The notes beneath the pieces were generated by a model that was not told where the DNA came from, made no database searches, and saw nothing but the letters and a program-made list of their open reading frames with translations. From Micropterix aruncella (taxonomy: Eukaryota; Arthropoda; Insecta; Lepidoptera; Micropterigidae), in assembly GCA_944548615.1 (NCBI GenBank), contig OX155976.1:5988952-6052951 (forward strand): a stretch of DNA of 64,000 nucleotides, read 5' to 3'. The position numbers and the translations under genes were made by a program. Shown in pieces: positions 1-10,841 of the stretch. Position 1 is the first letter of the stretch. Each line of letters opens with the position of its first letter.

Positions 1-477
1 ATAATTATAATAATAATAATATAATAAATACAACGGGATTCCATTATATACTCGGCATTAAATGGAACATAATATTCGATTAAATAGAGAATGACACACA
101 GAATAGTCTTAAAACTATAATAAACAGAAAAATAAAGTTATAAGTAAGAAAAGAAAGAAAAGTCATTAATACTTAATGTTAAGTAACATATTTTCAATTT
201 CAATCTCAATTTATTTCCCAAAAAATCTTAACAGATTGTAGAAACTGAATATCTATTTAAATTTAAATTACACTCTATTCGTCCGTTTTAACAATATCCA
301 AATTGATCATCAGGTACATACCTACATACAGTTCAACGTTCTTCATTATTGCTTTTTAAAATTTGGTGATTTTCATTTATATCAAAGTTTTATTATTTTA
401 TAATACGATTTGTACAACATGTTTTGTATTCAAGATAAAACAAATGTTTAGGATTAATTGGGATCAGTTTATTTTGC
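1..477. other. A+T-rich sequence, no gene seen
   Basis: This opens with an (AAT)-rich run in the first 30 bases and continues as low-complexity A+T-rich DNA. I see no splice-bounded exon, no long frame and no terminal repeat. It ends at the TTAA that starts the first piggyBac-like MITE. Confidence 0.5.
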
Positions 478-478
478 C

Positions 479-1110
479 TTAACTCTTCGAGTAGCGGCAT
501 AATTTCATGGCAGACCGCGGCAATTTATTGGAATTTCTTGCAATATCGCCGCGCTCGACAAAAAGTACTATAACTATGGAACTACTATAGCAATCCGAAT
601 AACTGTGCAATAATCGCATTGAAATTTCGTATATAAAATATTAAAATCTCATTTTGTAAAACAAATAGACAATTATGGATAAATATGAGAAAGTCGAAAA
701 AGTGAAAAAAACTTGGCATTTCTAACTTGAACTTGTTAGAAATTATACATACTATCATGATCTTTATTAGATTCTCTATCAAAATTAATATATCGTTTTG
801 CTTATTTACATACATAAATATTTAGATATTAGCTCATAAAAACCAATAAAATTTTTGATGATTTCTCAACAAAAAAAAAAATATGTTTGACAATATAATT
901 TTACCAGAAATATCCGCGAAATTAAATGTACGAAATTATTGTAGCAGCCGTCTATGTGTCTATGGTAATAATGAGATATTTGGTATGGTACAGCTGCAGT
1001 GTTAATCGTTTTCAGGGGCTCAAAATAAATATTTCCGTCTTCATCTCGATTATTTCTTTGCGTTTTCACAATACTTTCCCTCCTGGTCGGTTGATGGGAC
1101 AGGAAATTAA
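479..1110 (+). mobile_element. piggyBac-like MITE, family S copy 1 (3' end ragged)
   Basis: The left end is TTAA followed by CTCTTCGAGTAGCGGCAT, matching the CCCTTCGAGTA end of the other S copies. The body (GCAGACCGCGGCAA, TCGCCGCGCTCGACAAAAAG, a tract near 660-690 reading ATAAATATGAGAAAGTCGAA, and GAAATATCCGCGAAAT) aligns with copies at 49.9, 55.6, 59.9, 61.5 and 62.4 kb. The right terminus with CGAAGGG is not found; similarity fades after about 990, so this copy is truncated or overwritten. TTAA targets and CCC-starting ends are the signature of piggyBac-type mobilisation. No transposase is encoded. Confidence 0.7.
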
Positions 1111-1447
1111 TATATAGTATGCGATAAGTAAATGGGTCGCAAACTTATATACTAAAACTTTCTTAGAAATAAATCCTGGATTTTATTTCAGATGTTAGGT
1201 TACTGTACCTTACCTATATAATTACTGATTTTTTTCCACACTGGCCACTGAACGTGAATAACTTGGATTTGAGGTAGAATTTAGTAATTGAAATAACTTT
1301 TAATTCAAGGCCATGTTATTCTTTTTTAAGAATCAGCTATTTATTTGTCTCTCCATCGTTTGGTTTTGCTCAAATATTTTCGTTTGGGCAACCATGGCAT
1401 AGCTGAAAATTTGCATTATTTTCAAATATGGGATCCTGTGCCGATGT
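1111..1447. other. Unassigned flank of foldback element
   Basis: No coding exon or terminal repeat is visible. Positions 1436-1447 (CTGTGCCGATGT) are the left copy of the 12-bp target-site duplication of the adjoining foldback element. Confidence 0.5.
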
Positions 1448-1928
1448 ATGAAATCGAAGACTATCGCGGTTGTTTGACATTATAAATAGGATAGAAAACG
1501 AATTTACCGCGTGAAATTTGTAGGACCCGACGTTTCGGTGACGTTGCAGCCGCCGTTGTCTAGGGTAGACTGAAAAGCTGTCAGTCCGTTGTTTTGCGGG
1601 TAGGCCGCAAACCGCTGCCGCCACTGCGTAGGTTATAACGGTGGTGGGGGGCCGGGCTCGGAGCGCGGGAATGTTTAAAATCCGTCTTGCACACAACACA
1701 CAAATCCGTCTTGTTCTGTGCAAGACGGATTTTTAAAATTCCCGCGCTCCGAGCCCGGCCCCCCACCACCGTTATAACCTACGCAGTGGCGGCAGCGGTT
1801 TGCGGCCTACCCGCAAAACAACGGACTGACAGCTCTTCAGTCTACCCTAGACAACGGCGCTGCAACGTCACCGAAACGTCGGGTCCTACAAATTTCACGC
1901 GGTAAATTCGTTTTCTATCCTATTTATA
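1448..1928. mobile_element. Foldback element, long inverted repeat, copy 1
   Basis: Two arms of about 210 bp (roughly 1481-1693 and 1716-1928) are near-perfect reverse complements around a loop of about 22 bases, so a transcript would form a very long hairpin. The arms begin TATAAATAGGATAGAAAACG and carry a GC-rich inner part (GGGGGGCCGGGCTCGGAGCG near 1645-1665). The element is bracketed by the identical 12-mer CTGTGCCGATGT at 1436-1447 and 1929-1940. The left side has about 33 extra bases (ATGAAATCGAAGACTATCGC and following) absent from the right. The open frames here are mirror images produced by the palindrome, not genes. A shorter relative lies at 63136-63299. Confidence 0.85.
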
Positions 1929-1940
1929 CTGTGCCGATGT

Positions 1941-3685
1941 TTTCTATCACAGCTTCTCGCAGTCTGGCTATACAGTTATAGTGAACGTATACTGTTAAAG
2001 AACTGCAGAAAATGATTGTGAAGCTCATGATTAAATAACCGAGCCTGATCAATCGCATGTAGTCACTGCTTCTGCATGCCAACGTATAACCACAGATTTC
2101 ACTGCAAACAGTCGCAAAGTTGCAGGAGTTGCGGCTGGAGACTTAGTCACCCACCGTACTTGCCAGACCGTGCTGCAATAAGGTTGCTTTTGTTTCAGAA
2201 TTAGGATAACTTTTTAAAAGAGAACAAAATCAACTTTGAAGAGTCGGTGAACAACGCCTTTTATATCATTTATTGGTTCCGGTACACGAGAGTTTTACGA
2301 GAGAGGAATTAAGCAGCTCACATTAAAATGACAAATCTGCATAGATAATAGGGGTCAAAATTCCTATTAATTAAATATGTATTTTTTAAACAAAGTTGCT
2401 GTCCTTAAATTTCCTTTATAGAAAGGAATCTTCGTAGGTATGTAAGGAACTAATATTTATAATATTTTTTTAGAAAAAAAGATTTTTTATCCTTTTTTTA
2501 AGTATATCAGTCAACCCTTCATTTTATAATAATAATATATTATTTATTTTGAGTATTTTTAAAGAAAACAGGTATGGTTTGTTCAATGTATAAAATTAGA
2601 AAATCTTACTTATTCTGACGTCTACATTAAAAAAATAGGTTTTTGAAAAAAATACCAGCGTATACTAAAGAAGAAAGATGTAATTTAAATTTTGTGATGA
2701 ATATTTTTTGTGATATCTGATTAGCTGTCCAAATATTAGGGTACGAAATTAACTACTAGCCTATTCAAGGAAAAGAGATAAATATTTCAAATAAAAAAAT
2801 AATAATTTTAAATATTACTCATGTAGACAATTATAGCCTGGAATATATTTTTTTTCTGCTCTATGTTTACTTTAAAAACTAAAAATAATAAAATCTCTTC
2901 AAAAATCGTTAAGCATCAAAGTTTTGAAGACTGGGGCCTTGATTACTTAATTACTCGTACATACCGAAAATTTCTGTAATATTATAACTGCTCTTTGTTA
3001 TTTAACGTCCCGGAATTTATTATTTTAAAGACGCGCGTAAAAGATATCGCAACATTTCTTTTCTGTAAATTGGTAGCATTTTAATTTACTTACTGAGCGG
3101 AATTTGAGCACGATATGTCACTCAGTCTATTTAGAGCTACTGTTTTTGTTCATGCTTTTCATGCTTTTGAGTGTTCTTCGATTTTTGCATTTAAAAAATT
3201 AGGTTAACCAAGACTTTGCCTCAACTTTTGTGTTTCGACCAAAATTTCGTGTGCCGAATCGTCGAAACTGTTACACAGGACCTATCGTGCAGGTGCATCG
3301 TGTATGTAAAAAAAACTTATAGATTGCATAAAACATTCAATGAAGGCCGACAATGTGTAGTTCATTGAACTGTCCCTAGTCAAACTTTAACTGTTATAAA
3401 CGACAAATATATCGCCAAAAGCTCACAAAATATAGCTCGTTCTCTAAGGCCTGTAAAGAATGTAATACTACTGCAAACAGTACTATGGTTGTTTCAAATG
3501 GTGCAGTTTCAACATCATATTTTTCTATCCAAACAATAATTTTACTTATATATACATTGCAAGATCCAGGAAGCAATTTGAATAAAGAGAACCCAAAACT
3601 TTGATAGAGACTACGGTTGAATAATAATTATGGACAAAAATAAAACATCGCAATGAATAGTTAAATAATCAAATAATAGTATACG
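1941..3685. other. Intergenic sequence, nothing recognised
   Basis: A+T-rich DNA with short poly(A)/poly(T) runs. I find no exon, RNA gene, terminal repeat or similarity to other parts of the window. The 60-codon frame on the minus strand at 3394-3576 has no supporting feature. Confidence 0.45.
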
Positions 3686-4078
3686 AGTATATTGAAATTC
3701 ATTTATATTGCGTAAAAGTTGTTGGAGATGAGTTTAGGAAAAACAGTCTCGAACTGACCTAAAACTCTACATTCTGGACCACTGCCTTCCGATTTCCCAA
3801 CATTGACAGAAACGTAGCTAGTAGATAATAATATACATTGAAATTCATTTATATTGCGTAAAAATTGTTATGAGTTTAGGAAAAAACGTTCTCGAACTGA
3901 CCTAAAACTTTATATTCTGGACCACTGCCTTCCGAATCCCCAACATTGACAGATACACAAGTAGTATAAAATAATATATATTAAAATTCATTTATATTGC
4001 GTAAAAACTGTTATGAGCTTAGGAAAAAACGTTCTCGAACTGACCTAAAACTCTACATTCTGGACCACTGCGTTTCGA
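3686..4078 (+). repeat. Tandem repeat, about 2.7 units of 140-146 bp
   Basis: Three consecutive units start near 3689, 3835 and 3977. Each contains TTCATTTATATTGCGTAAAA, then GAGTTTAGGAAAAA, then TCGAACTGACCTAAAACT and TTCTGGACCACTGC. The third unit is cut short after GGACCACTGCGTTTCGAAC. Units differ by scattered substitutions and small indels, which suggests an old local amplification. Confidence 0.85.
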
Positions 4079-4486
4079 ACAACTTTCAATGCCTTTTATC
4101 TAGTGAGATGCAAGTAAATTGCGCAGTCATTTCGGCCGGTGTACGTTTTCCATTTTACCAGTACAATAACAAGCGCCCTAGTGAGCGCTCTAGGAGGTAT
4201 GGTACATACCAGATACTGGCGAGGGCGATTCGCTCTCGTTCAATTGTTCAATTACCAATGTCACGACCGCGCCGCGACCAAATGAGACCGTTCTGCGGTA
4301 AGTGGTGGTACTTTACCGCGGTACACGCGCATTCCGGTGTGTGCCATATCCGTACCGCGTACCGCATCGGTAAAGGCGGTCGGCCGCGAGTTTCCGGGTA
4401 TATATCTAATGATTGAAGGGTTCATCCGAGACGGTTTGAAATGCATGCTTGAAATGAAATTTTCTCGAACTGGTCACCTAATCGCA
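4079..4486. other. GC-richer unassigned stretch
   Basis: Locally GC-rich, with ACCGCGGTACACGCGC near 4315 and several short inverted motifs of GGTACC/CCGCGG type. No exon with splice sites was found, and the two overlapping open frames here have no recognisable protein. Positions 4487-4500 are the left TSD of the following RTE insertion. Confidence 0.4.
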
Positions 4487-4500
4487 TATCATCGGCCTCG

Positions 4501-4872
4501 AACAAACAAAATTAGAAAACTAAAATGTAACTGGACTGGTCACATCATGAGAACCAACAAAGAAAAATGGACGAAGGACGTAATGGAATGGTATCCTAGA
4601 AATGGGAAAAGACTAAAAGGACGTCAAATTAAAAGATGGGAAGATGACTTACCGAAAGGATGGAGAAGGTTAGCTTGGGACAGAGATGAATGGAAGAAAA
4701 TGGGGGAGGCCTATGTCGAAGGACAACCTGACCAAAAAACTGGCTGCTGAAAAATATGATACCTTATTTAAAAATTAAATTTAAATATAATAAAATATAT
4801 TGTTTTATCACATAAGGCAAAATTGTACAATACGGTCAGCGAATAAACGCTTTTATTATATTATTATTACAT
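4501..4872 (+). mobile_element. 5'-truncated RTE-type LINE tail with 14-bp TSD
   Basis: Reading from 4501, the frame encodes the typical end of an RTE-like ORF. GHIMRTNKEKWTKDVMEW is followed by RLKGRQIKRWEDDLPKGWRR and a final EAYVEGQPDQ, with a stop at 4748-4750. This tail follows the reverse transcriptase in such elements and has no known enzymatic role of its own. The insertion is flanked by TATCATCGGCCTCG at 4487-4500 and again at 4873-4886. It ends in a TTATTATTA-type tail, as expected for target-primed insertion with 5' truncation. The reverse transcriptase domain is absent. Confidence 0.85.
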
Positions 4873-4976
4873 TATCATCGGCCTCGTAACGAAGACAAAA
4901 ACAAATTGTTAAAATTAAATAAAGACACAGAGAAAAGGAAAGGAATCCGAGAAGGAGGGGAGGAGGAGGGTTGGTT

Positions 4977-5166
4977 AGGGGGAAGTCCCCTAACGCCGAA
5001 CGGCACCAAGCGTCGGACACTAATCGATACAAAGACCGGTGAAAAGGGCGCGGGGAAGCGTACGCTTTTCCTTTTCCTACGTCTTTGTATCGATCGCGCA
5101 GCGACTTGTTAAGATACTATTAGTGTCCGCCGCTAGGTATTGTCCGGCGTTAGGGGACTTCCCCCT
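4977..5166. mobile_element. GC-rich hairpin MITE, 190 bp
   Basis: The left end AGGGGGAAGTCCCCTAACG is repeated in inverse at the right end, and inner blocks (GACACTAATCGATACAAAGAC against GTCTTTGTATCGAT, ATTAGTGTC) also pair in staggered order, so most of the unit folds back. No coding capacity. The flanks (GGTT and ATGT) do not give a clear TSD, so the superfamily is open. Confidence 0.75.
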
Positions 5167-5209
5167 ATGTTACGGTTTTACGCTTGGAGCTCAAATTTCC
5201 TAAGGACAA

Positions 5210-5878
5210 CTAGGGTTATCGACTACAGCGGGCGAGCCCGTCACCTCAGAAAGTTTTAACGATTAGTCGTTCTATCTCCCTGGAGTGAGTGCAGAAGACT
5301 TGACGACAAAACAGTCCACCATCTAGCTACGCCACACGCCCGTAAAAGGCCTACGCCTTAACCGCGAGATAACCAGGAGTGTTACCCAGCGGGCTTACAC
5401 TCACGCCCTTGCTTCCATTTGCGACCAGATTACTCCGGTCTCTCGATTGGTTACGAGTTCGAGGTCGCTTGCGCGGTCCTCTCCCTTACGAAGCGGTGAA
5501 ACGGTGTATACCGAATCTATCGCGGACCACGTCATCCTTTGCCCGGCTGTTCACCCAGGATCGGGTAGCCGATGGTCGTTTCAAGAGCAGTCGCCGTAAG
5601 GTCCGCAACCACCCCCGCTCTATAGAAAACAGTACTGCTTCCAGACTCCCCCGACTGTGTCAGAGCGCACAGTCGATTGGCTTACGCCGCACGGTGCGCA
5701 AACCGTCCAAGAGCGCCAGAAGGTTGATTCCTAGGGGAAACTAGCCCTAAGGCCAGAGTCCTGCCCAGGCTCGCACTTCATGCGTAGAGGCCATCGGATG
5801 GGTGTTGACCCGTGAGTGTGACCAACCCTGAACAGAATGGGTCTTCGTGGCCAACTCAGCAAGGGCTCATTAGCTCCC
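5210..5878 (-). mobile_element. Repeat R copy 1, near full length
   Basis: Near full-length member of the commonest family in the window. In the orientation I assign to R it starts GGGAGCTAATGAGCCC (right edge here) and ends CCCGTCACCTCA-type sequence then GTCGATAACCCTAG (left edge here). It is GC-richer than its flanks. The open frame at 5379-5744 ([19 protein letters not shown]) recurs in other copies, but on the strand opposite to the inferred element strand, so it is probably not a gene. No TSD is visible. Confidence 0.8.
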
Positions 5879-6220
5879 GGCCCATTGATCCCGCCGCCGT
5901 CGTGAAACAGGAAACTTGTATTATACGCATAGAGCAAGGTTTTGGTGTAGGCGGGTAGGCATTTAGTGGCCATTTTTAAGAACTTTCAGTTTGACCTGTC
6001 GTGAAATTGCAAAAGTTTTCAGTATATATTAGTTTCTCATTATAAGTATATTTTACTTAGAAAAACGAACAGGTAGACGTTGGTTCGCAATATCGTTGCA
6101 ATATCTTCATTGAATCTAGTATTATGACTTATGTTGCCGCGTATATCAACCAAGACATCATGTATATTTGAGAAAATGCAGCAACTACTTAAACTAACTC
6201 CAATATTCATTCGCATAATC
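5879..6220. other. Unassigned sequence between R and SINE
   Basis: No exon or repeat boundary was recognised. The first 90 bases after R are GC-rich (GATCCCGCCGCCGTCGTG) and then composition returns to the local A+T-rich background. Confidence 0.4.
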
Positions 6221-6223
6221 ACA

Positions 6224-6454
6224 CGGCCCGGTGGCATAGTGGTTAGGTCGTCTGATCTTACTTTGTAAGGTTCTGGGTTCGTTTCCCGACTGGGTTACCA
6301 TTTTCCGTTGGGATACAATTAACGGAATTGCATATCAATTCTGTCGATCGAATGCTATAACAGGACACACACACTTACACGTAAACATTTCATAGTAGGG
6401 TTGGTTGGACATAAACCCACCCATTGTGAAATGTGAAAGTATAAACAAACAAAC
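6224..6454 (+). mobile_element. tRNA-derived SINE copy 1
   Basis: The head reads GGCCCGGTGGCATAGTGGTT (box A-like TGGCATAGTGG), then GGTTCTGGGTTCGTTTCC (box B-like), the two internal promoter elements of RNA polymerase III. A shared non-tRNA body follows: CCGTTGGGATACAATTAACG, TCTGTCGATCGAATGC and TAGGGTTGGTTGGACATAAA. A reverse copy is at 19484-19770 and a decayed reverse copy at 54575-54755. It is a SINE rather than a tRNA gene, because the body is conserved with the head and the cloverleaf is imperfect. Confidence 0.85.
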
Positions 6455-7050
6455 AATCAAAAGAAAGAGGACTTGCTTCATTTCAAAGTGCGACTGGGTA
6501 AGGTTCGAAATAGCTTTCTTTGACAATCTAACTTATTTTAAAATAAATTGCCATTATGCATCAGGAGCCTTGGGGAGGTTTACTTTAACAAAAAGGTTGG
6601 ATTTTAATTCAAAATCCAATTCATTCTACAATTCTTCTTTTTATGATCCATCAATAAGTTTCTTTCTTAGGATCGTTTTTCTAAAGTGCTATATTTTTGA
6701 CCTTCAACTGTCAGAAATGACAGGTGAGTGCTAAGATTTAACCAGCCGCTTGAGGGGTTAAGGGCAATTCTGAAACCTTTAATAACTAAAGTACAAGAGC
6801 TAAACTTGCATTTTTATTATCATTTCCGTGTTCAGCACCCTTGAAAACATAAAAATGCACTGTTTTCATCAATGTTACAGAAAAAAAAATTGTGTCGAAG
6901 AATTTTCATTGAAAATATGGGAAAATTTTCTTTATTATTTCCGTTCGAAATCTGCGGTTTAACCTTCGTATTAATATACCTTACAATTTAGCTACATATA
7001 TACATATTTTAGTATTAATATTAGTTAAATTTGACTCTACCAAGTGTACG
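6455..7050. other. Intergenic, nothing recognised
   Basis: A+T-rich. The frame at 6405-6734 overlaps the SINE tail and has no recognisable domain. No splice-bounded exon was seen. Confidence 0.4.
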
Positions 7051-7399
7051 AGTAGGAGCAGAGGCTTAGCTAAGGGGGGGGGGGGGGGGCAGGGGGGTAT
7101 ATATGTCCCCGGGCGCCACAGCTTAGGAGGCGCCAAAATGAGCATGGATTTAAACTAACTTTTGTATTTTAATTTTATAAAAATGATTGTATTTTAAAAC
7201 GTGAGATGTTAAACGAAAAATTAAAAATCTTGAATGTTCAAAAAATTTGTGACATTACAACCCTAGTTTTTACGATTTAAACAAACAACTCAACAAGAAA
7301 TATCAGTACGGTTTTTACGTTTAAAAAACCCTAACACCAAATTTAGATTTCTGTTAGACGTAAAAAGTCTTCTGGCTGAGACAAACATCGATTCACTTT

Positions 7400-7805
7400 A
7401 TTAAAATTGTTTAGATTTTGGAAATTTCTACTACACCGACGTCAATGGTCACGAATTGTTCACAGAAATCGGAGACTGCAAAATGCTGATCAATACCCGG
7501 ACTGAAATTCTACCAGAACTCCTTTAGACCTTCTTGGTTTTATTGTATCATATGGAGATGACGTGTTTCCCAATACGCGTATTTCACTGCAAATTCTTTT
7601 AACAATTGCTGTTTCAATTGCAAGTTGTGAGCGGTGTTTCAGCAAACTAAAGCTTATTTTATCATATTTACGTGCTTCAATGGGACAAGATCGTCTGAGT
7701 GATCTTGCACTCCTTAGCATCGAAAGACAAACCCATGATTCTATTAATTTTGACAAAGTAATTGATGAGTCAGCGACAGTCAAATCGAGGAAGATCAATT
7801 TATAG
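7400..7805 (+). pseudogene. hAT transposase C-terminal fragment (dimerisation region)
   Basis: The frame from 7563 to 7805 encodes PNTRISLQILLTIAVSIASC, then ERCFSKLKLI, a YLRASMGQDRLSDLALLSIE-type block and a final KSRKINL. This is the hAT C-terminal dimerisation domain as found in ZMYM1-like proteins. The S-x-A-S-C-E-R-x-F-S-K-L-K core is intact. Upstream homologous residues (GHELFTEIGDCKML, INTRTEILPELL) lie in another frame and are interrupted by a TAG near 7527, so the copy is frameshifted. The zinc finger and DDE catalytic parts are missing. It cannot be an active transposase. Confidence 0.85.
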
Positions 7806-7999
7806 TAGAAATCCAATTCATATATACTACACATACACACTCACGGCCCAGTACAATAAATACGTAGAGAATTTAGTTTTTATTAGTATTTATTAATTTT
7901 AATAATCAATTAGTATTTATTTTAGTATTTTAGTGTTTATTAAATAAATTGTTTCAATTCATAAAAAGAATTTTTAGTTTTTATTCTATTTATGAACCA

Positions 8000-8132
8000 T
8001 ATATTATGGAACGCCGATTTGGTAAAAACTAAAGTCCTATTATCCCATTACAATTTTATTGTATTTAGAAAAAATGAATTGCAATGGGATATAAGGACTT
8101 TAGTTTTTACCAAATTGGCGTTCCATTATATA
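8000..8132. mobile_element. Palindromic MITE nested in the hAT
   Basis: Arms of nearly 60 bp (TATATTATGGAACGCC, then TTGGTAAAAACTAAAGTCC) repeat in inverse at the right side with few mismatches. The ends with flanking TA dinucleotides suggest Tc1/mariner-type mobilisation. No coding capacity. Confidence 0.8.
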
Positions 8133-8261
8133 AACTGAAAATAAATTTTTTTTGGGGACTCCGGCCCGAGTGAGTCTCCAGACTCTCGATACGAGAAAGG
8201 GCGCAAATTTTGTGTCTTGTCCCCGGGCGCAAATTACCCTAGCTACGCCACTGAGTAGGAC

Positions 8262-9180
8262 TTACTATCAATTGGTTTATTAATGTACAATACTCAAAAA
8301 AAAACCTACTCAGCCATCTTATAAAATAGTTGAATTATGTATTAGGGCTCCTACTTTCTTCATCACAAATCGTGGAAACGTCGAAACCCCGTTAAATATA
8401 TCTTTCTCTCGCACTCGTAAGGTTGCATCCTTGTCGTCGCTCGCTGGTCCGGCATACGCGCGTCCCGCTCTAACGTAAGCCGGCGCATGGGTCGGTCCCT
8501 TTCTCGCATCCGCGACTGAGCTACGGGTGAATGCAGGTCATGACATCGTGACGGAGGTACGCAGCCGCCAAAATAACTTGTCATCATGTGAATTCTTTGA
8601 TGCAAGCTGCAAACCCCCGATTTAATAATTAACAGTGATTTTGACTACTTTATAATATTTTTCACACTTTCTTAAGATAATATGGGAACTATTTTTTTAA
8701 TATTTATTATATTATAACACTTTTGACTATTTTAAACTAGCACTCTAATTTTAATTGCATCTTTAATATTCCTTTTCTAATGACACTTCATGATTTCTTA
8801 AATACTTATAAGCACTAACTTGATTTCTTTTGTATTTATTTAATTTAAATCTAAACGTATGCACGGGTAAAATAGTTTTCTGGCACGACTGCCTTAGTAC
8901 AGGCCTAGGCCTAGTTAGGCGGCGTTGACATAGTGTTTTCTGAGACTTTTGAGACAACTTTTAAAACACCAAAATGAAGGTGTGTATACGAGTTTCCAGA
9001 GTATTATCTCTCATTTTGAGGTAAAACCCTTAATAAATGGACTACTCTGAAAAAATATAACGCTGTAATACACGGAAATACCATGTAATCAGTACGTATG
9101 TATAAACATAAAGAGTAACGGTGTAGTTACCATGTTGCGGGCATAGTAAATGCATGACAGCATGTTACACCAACATGACA
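8262..9180. other. Unassigned; includes a short repeat shared with 20.4 kb
   Basis: Positions 8345-8600 are GC-rich with CGCACTCGTAAGG and CGTCCCGCTCTAACG, but no exon could be supported. Around 8895-8935, the sequence AGTACAGGCCTAGGCCTAGT followed by AGGCGGCGTTGA is found in inverse near 20420-20460, so both are parts of one dispersed repeat. The rest is A+T-rich and unrecognised. Confidence 0.45.
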
Positions 9181-9199
9181 TACTTATTTATTAGTTTCA

Positions 9200-9661
9200 A
9201 ATAGTATTCAAGAGCATTACAGATGAATTCAATTCGCCCTTGAATATTAAAGCTAGAGTGTAAGTCTAAAAATAAATGACTTATATAACTAAATAAATGC
9301 TAACATTGAACAAGAAAAATACATAAAAATATAAAACTAAATAAAAGCCAGATTATGATAAACATGAGGTAGCAGGGAGCTGTCTTTTTATCTGCCAAGG
9401 GGATATACAAAAGAAATCTATTTCTGTGGGTAAGGAATTAAGAAGAGCTATAACCCTTCCCACTGGCCTGTCTACAAGAATGTTTGTACGATGGTACGGC
9501 ACATGCGATCTCCTCGCTGTGTAATTTACCGGTACGTACAATTTAAACTTACATAGTATCTCTGGCAAATAAATAGTTCCTCGAATTAATTTATATGCAA
9601 ATATAATTAGTGAAATATATCGACGCGTTTCAAGACTGTTGTATCCTAACATTCCTAGCAC
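9200..9661 (-). mobile_element. Jockey-type LINE C-terminal fragment
   Basis: Minus-strand translation from 9661 downward gives GYNSLETRRYISLIIFAYKL, then IRGTIYLPEILCKFKLYVPV. This is the stretch after the reverse transcriptase core that ends jockey/CR1-like ORF2 proteins (pattern LGY-x-SLxxRR, LLxGxIDxPxIL, LxVP). Catalytic motifs are absent. Lower coordinates (9200-9350) would be its 3' UTR. A related plus-strand copy lies at 39423-39760. Confidence 0.7.
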
Positions 9662-10320
9662 AACATCGGACGGAAATAAGTATGGATAAATATTGTATTT
9701 TCTGTAATAAATATATCTTTAAAAAATTCTTTGAATACGCTATACCATCTGAATGTATTTGTTTTCACTTGTGCACCAGATGACTGAGTTATATTCCATA
9801 CGTAAAGTTATAGTCTGCTACAAGAATCATGTTGTAGCTACGTATACCGTTTTTTTCCATACGGAGCATGGTGAAACATATAATCGAGTAATGTTGTTTC
9901 AACAAAACGTCATTGAGGGAGGAAATCCAATATTTTTCTCAGTGCACTCGAGTAGTTATCCTTTCTCTGCCACTCAAAAAAATCTTAAATGGCCCAGTCG
10001 TCAGCGCCCAACTTATCTCAACCTTTCCACATTCACGGTATTCGCTTCAGAGTACCTTGTACTTACTAGGTAAGTAGGGTACCATATAAGTAGTGCTGGT
10101 CGCATTTTTCTCCGAAAGGATACGGCTTAGGATAGATAGCGTGTCGTCGTCCACCTCTACGGCATTCCGGTAACGTATTACACACAGCCCGCTTCGAAAA
10201 TAGCTCTAACGGCTACAAATTATGAACTCGTTACATAATTAAAGAACCGCGCCCGCAGAAACTAGTTTCTCGGATTTTTGTAACAGTTTTGTAAGATTTA
10301 ATGGGTAGAAGTTTGTCGTC
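9662..10320. other. Intergenic, nothing recognised
   Basis: A 106-codon frame at 9753-10073 has no recognisable domain and no splice support. No terminal repeats were seen. Confidence 0.4.
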
Positions 10321-10324
10321 ATTC

Positions 10325-10600
10325 TTTATAATCAAATCAAATCAAATGAAATCAAATTTAATGTAAAAGAAATTACACAATGAAAATTGCATTATAATGT
10401 AATTGCAATTGCAATGTAGCATTTCATACCAATGGCGAACGTCAAGAGACAATAATAGTGCATTATATAATAAATATGTAGTACATACTTATTTCTATCG
10501 AATTCGATGAGCTCCCATTAGAAAGAACCGCCAAATAACCAGATAACTATTTTAAATTTTAACCGACTTCAAAGAAAGGAGGAGGTTGTATTTTTATTTA
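10325..10600. repeat. Simple AATCA repeat and dispersed AACCGACTTCAAA repeat
   Basis: Positions 10327-10352 hold repeated ATCAA units of the sort that end some LINEs. At 10560-10590, AACCGACTTCAAAGAAAGGA is a motif seen at the edge of widespread insect repeats. Neither boundary could be defined. Confidence 0.4.
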
Positions 10601-10841
10601 ATGTTTTTTACCTCAGAACTCTGCCATTTATGAACAGATTTTTAAAAATATTTTTCAAATAATAAAATATACTTGCAGATTGGTCCCATTTTTATCAAAA
10701 TCCTGTTCTGATGATAGGATTTATGAGGAATTGAGGAAACTCTTCAAATATTGTCATATGAAGTTGAAAATGTACATGATGATTCAATTCCAATGATAAT
10801 GTATTTGTTTTATGGTAAGCATGACCTGATTCTACACCTTG

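Larger units (their letters stand above)
7059..8253 (+). mobile_element. hAT transposon (ZMYM1-type), 1.2 kb, with 8-bp TSD
   Basis: The ends are CAGAGGCTTAGCTAAGGGGG on the left and CCCTAGCTACGCCACTG on the right. These are inverted versions of the CAGTGGCGTAGCTAGGG end typical of this hAT group. The flanks are AGTAGGAG (7051-7058) and AGTAGGAC (8254-8261), an 8-bp TSD with one mismatch, as expected for hAT. A G-run at 7075-7090 follows the left end. The element is internally deleted: only the C-terminal transposase region remains, and a palindromic MITE sits at 8000-8132. Confidence 0.9.

Noticed and set aside
1370..1905. Matching open frames on both strands (LNIPALRARPPTTVITYAVA type)
   Set aside because: Produced by the two arms of the foldback palindrome; the same peptide appears from both strands.
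3686..4078. CRISPR-like array
   Set aside because: Units of about 145 bp are repeated throughout, with no unique spacers, in a eukaryotic context.
6224..6300. A tRNA gene
   Set aside because: Box A and box B are present, but the head is followed by a conserved non-tRNA body shared with 19.5 and 54.6 kb and the cloverleaf is poor: a SINE.
8363..8605. GC-rich block as a coding exon or CpG promoter
   Set aside because: No splice-bounded frame, no downstream gene on either strand that would use it.
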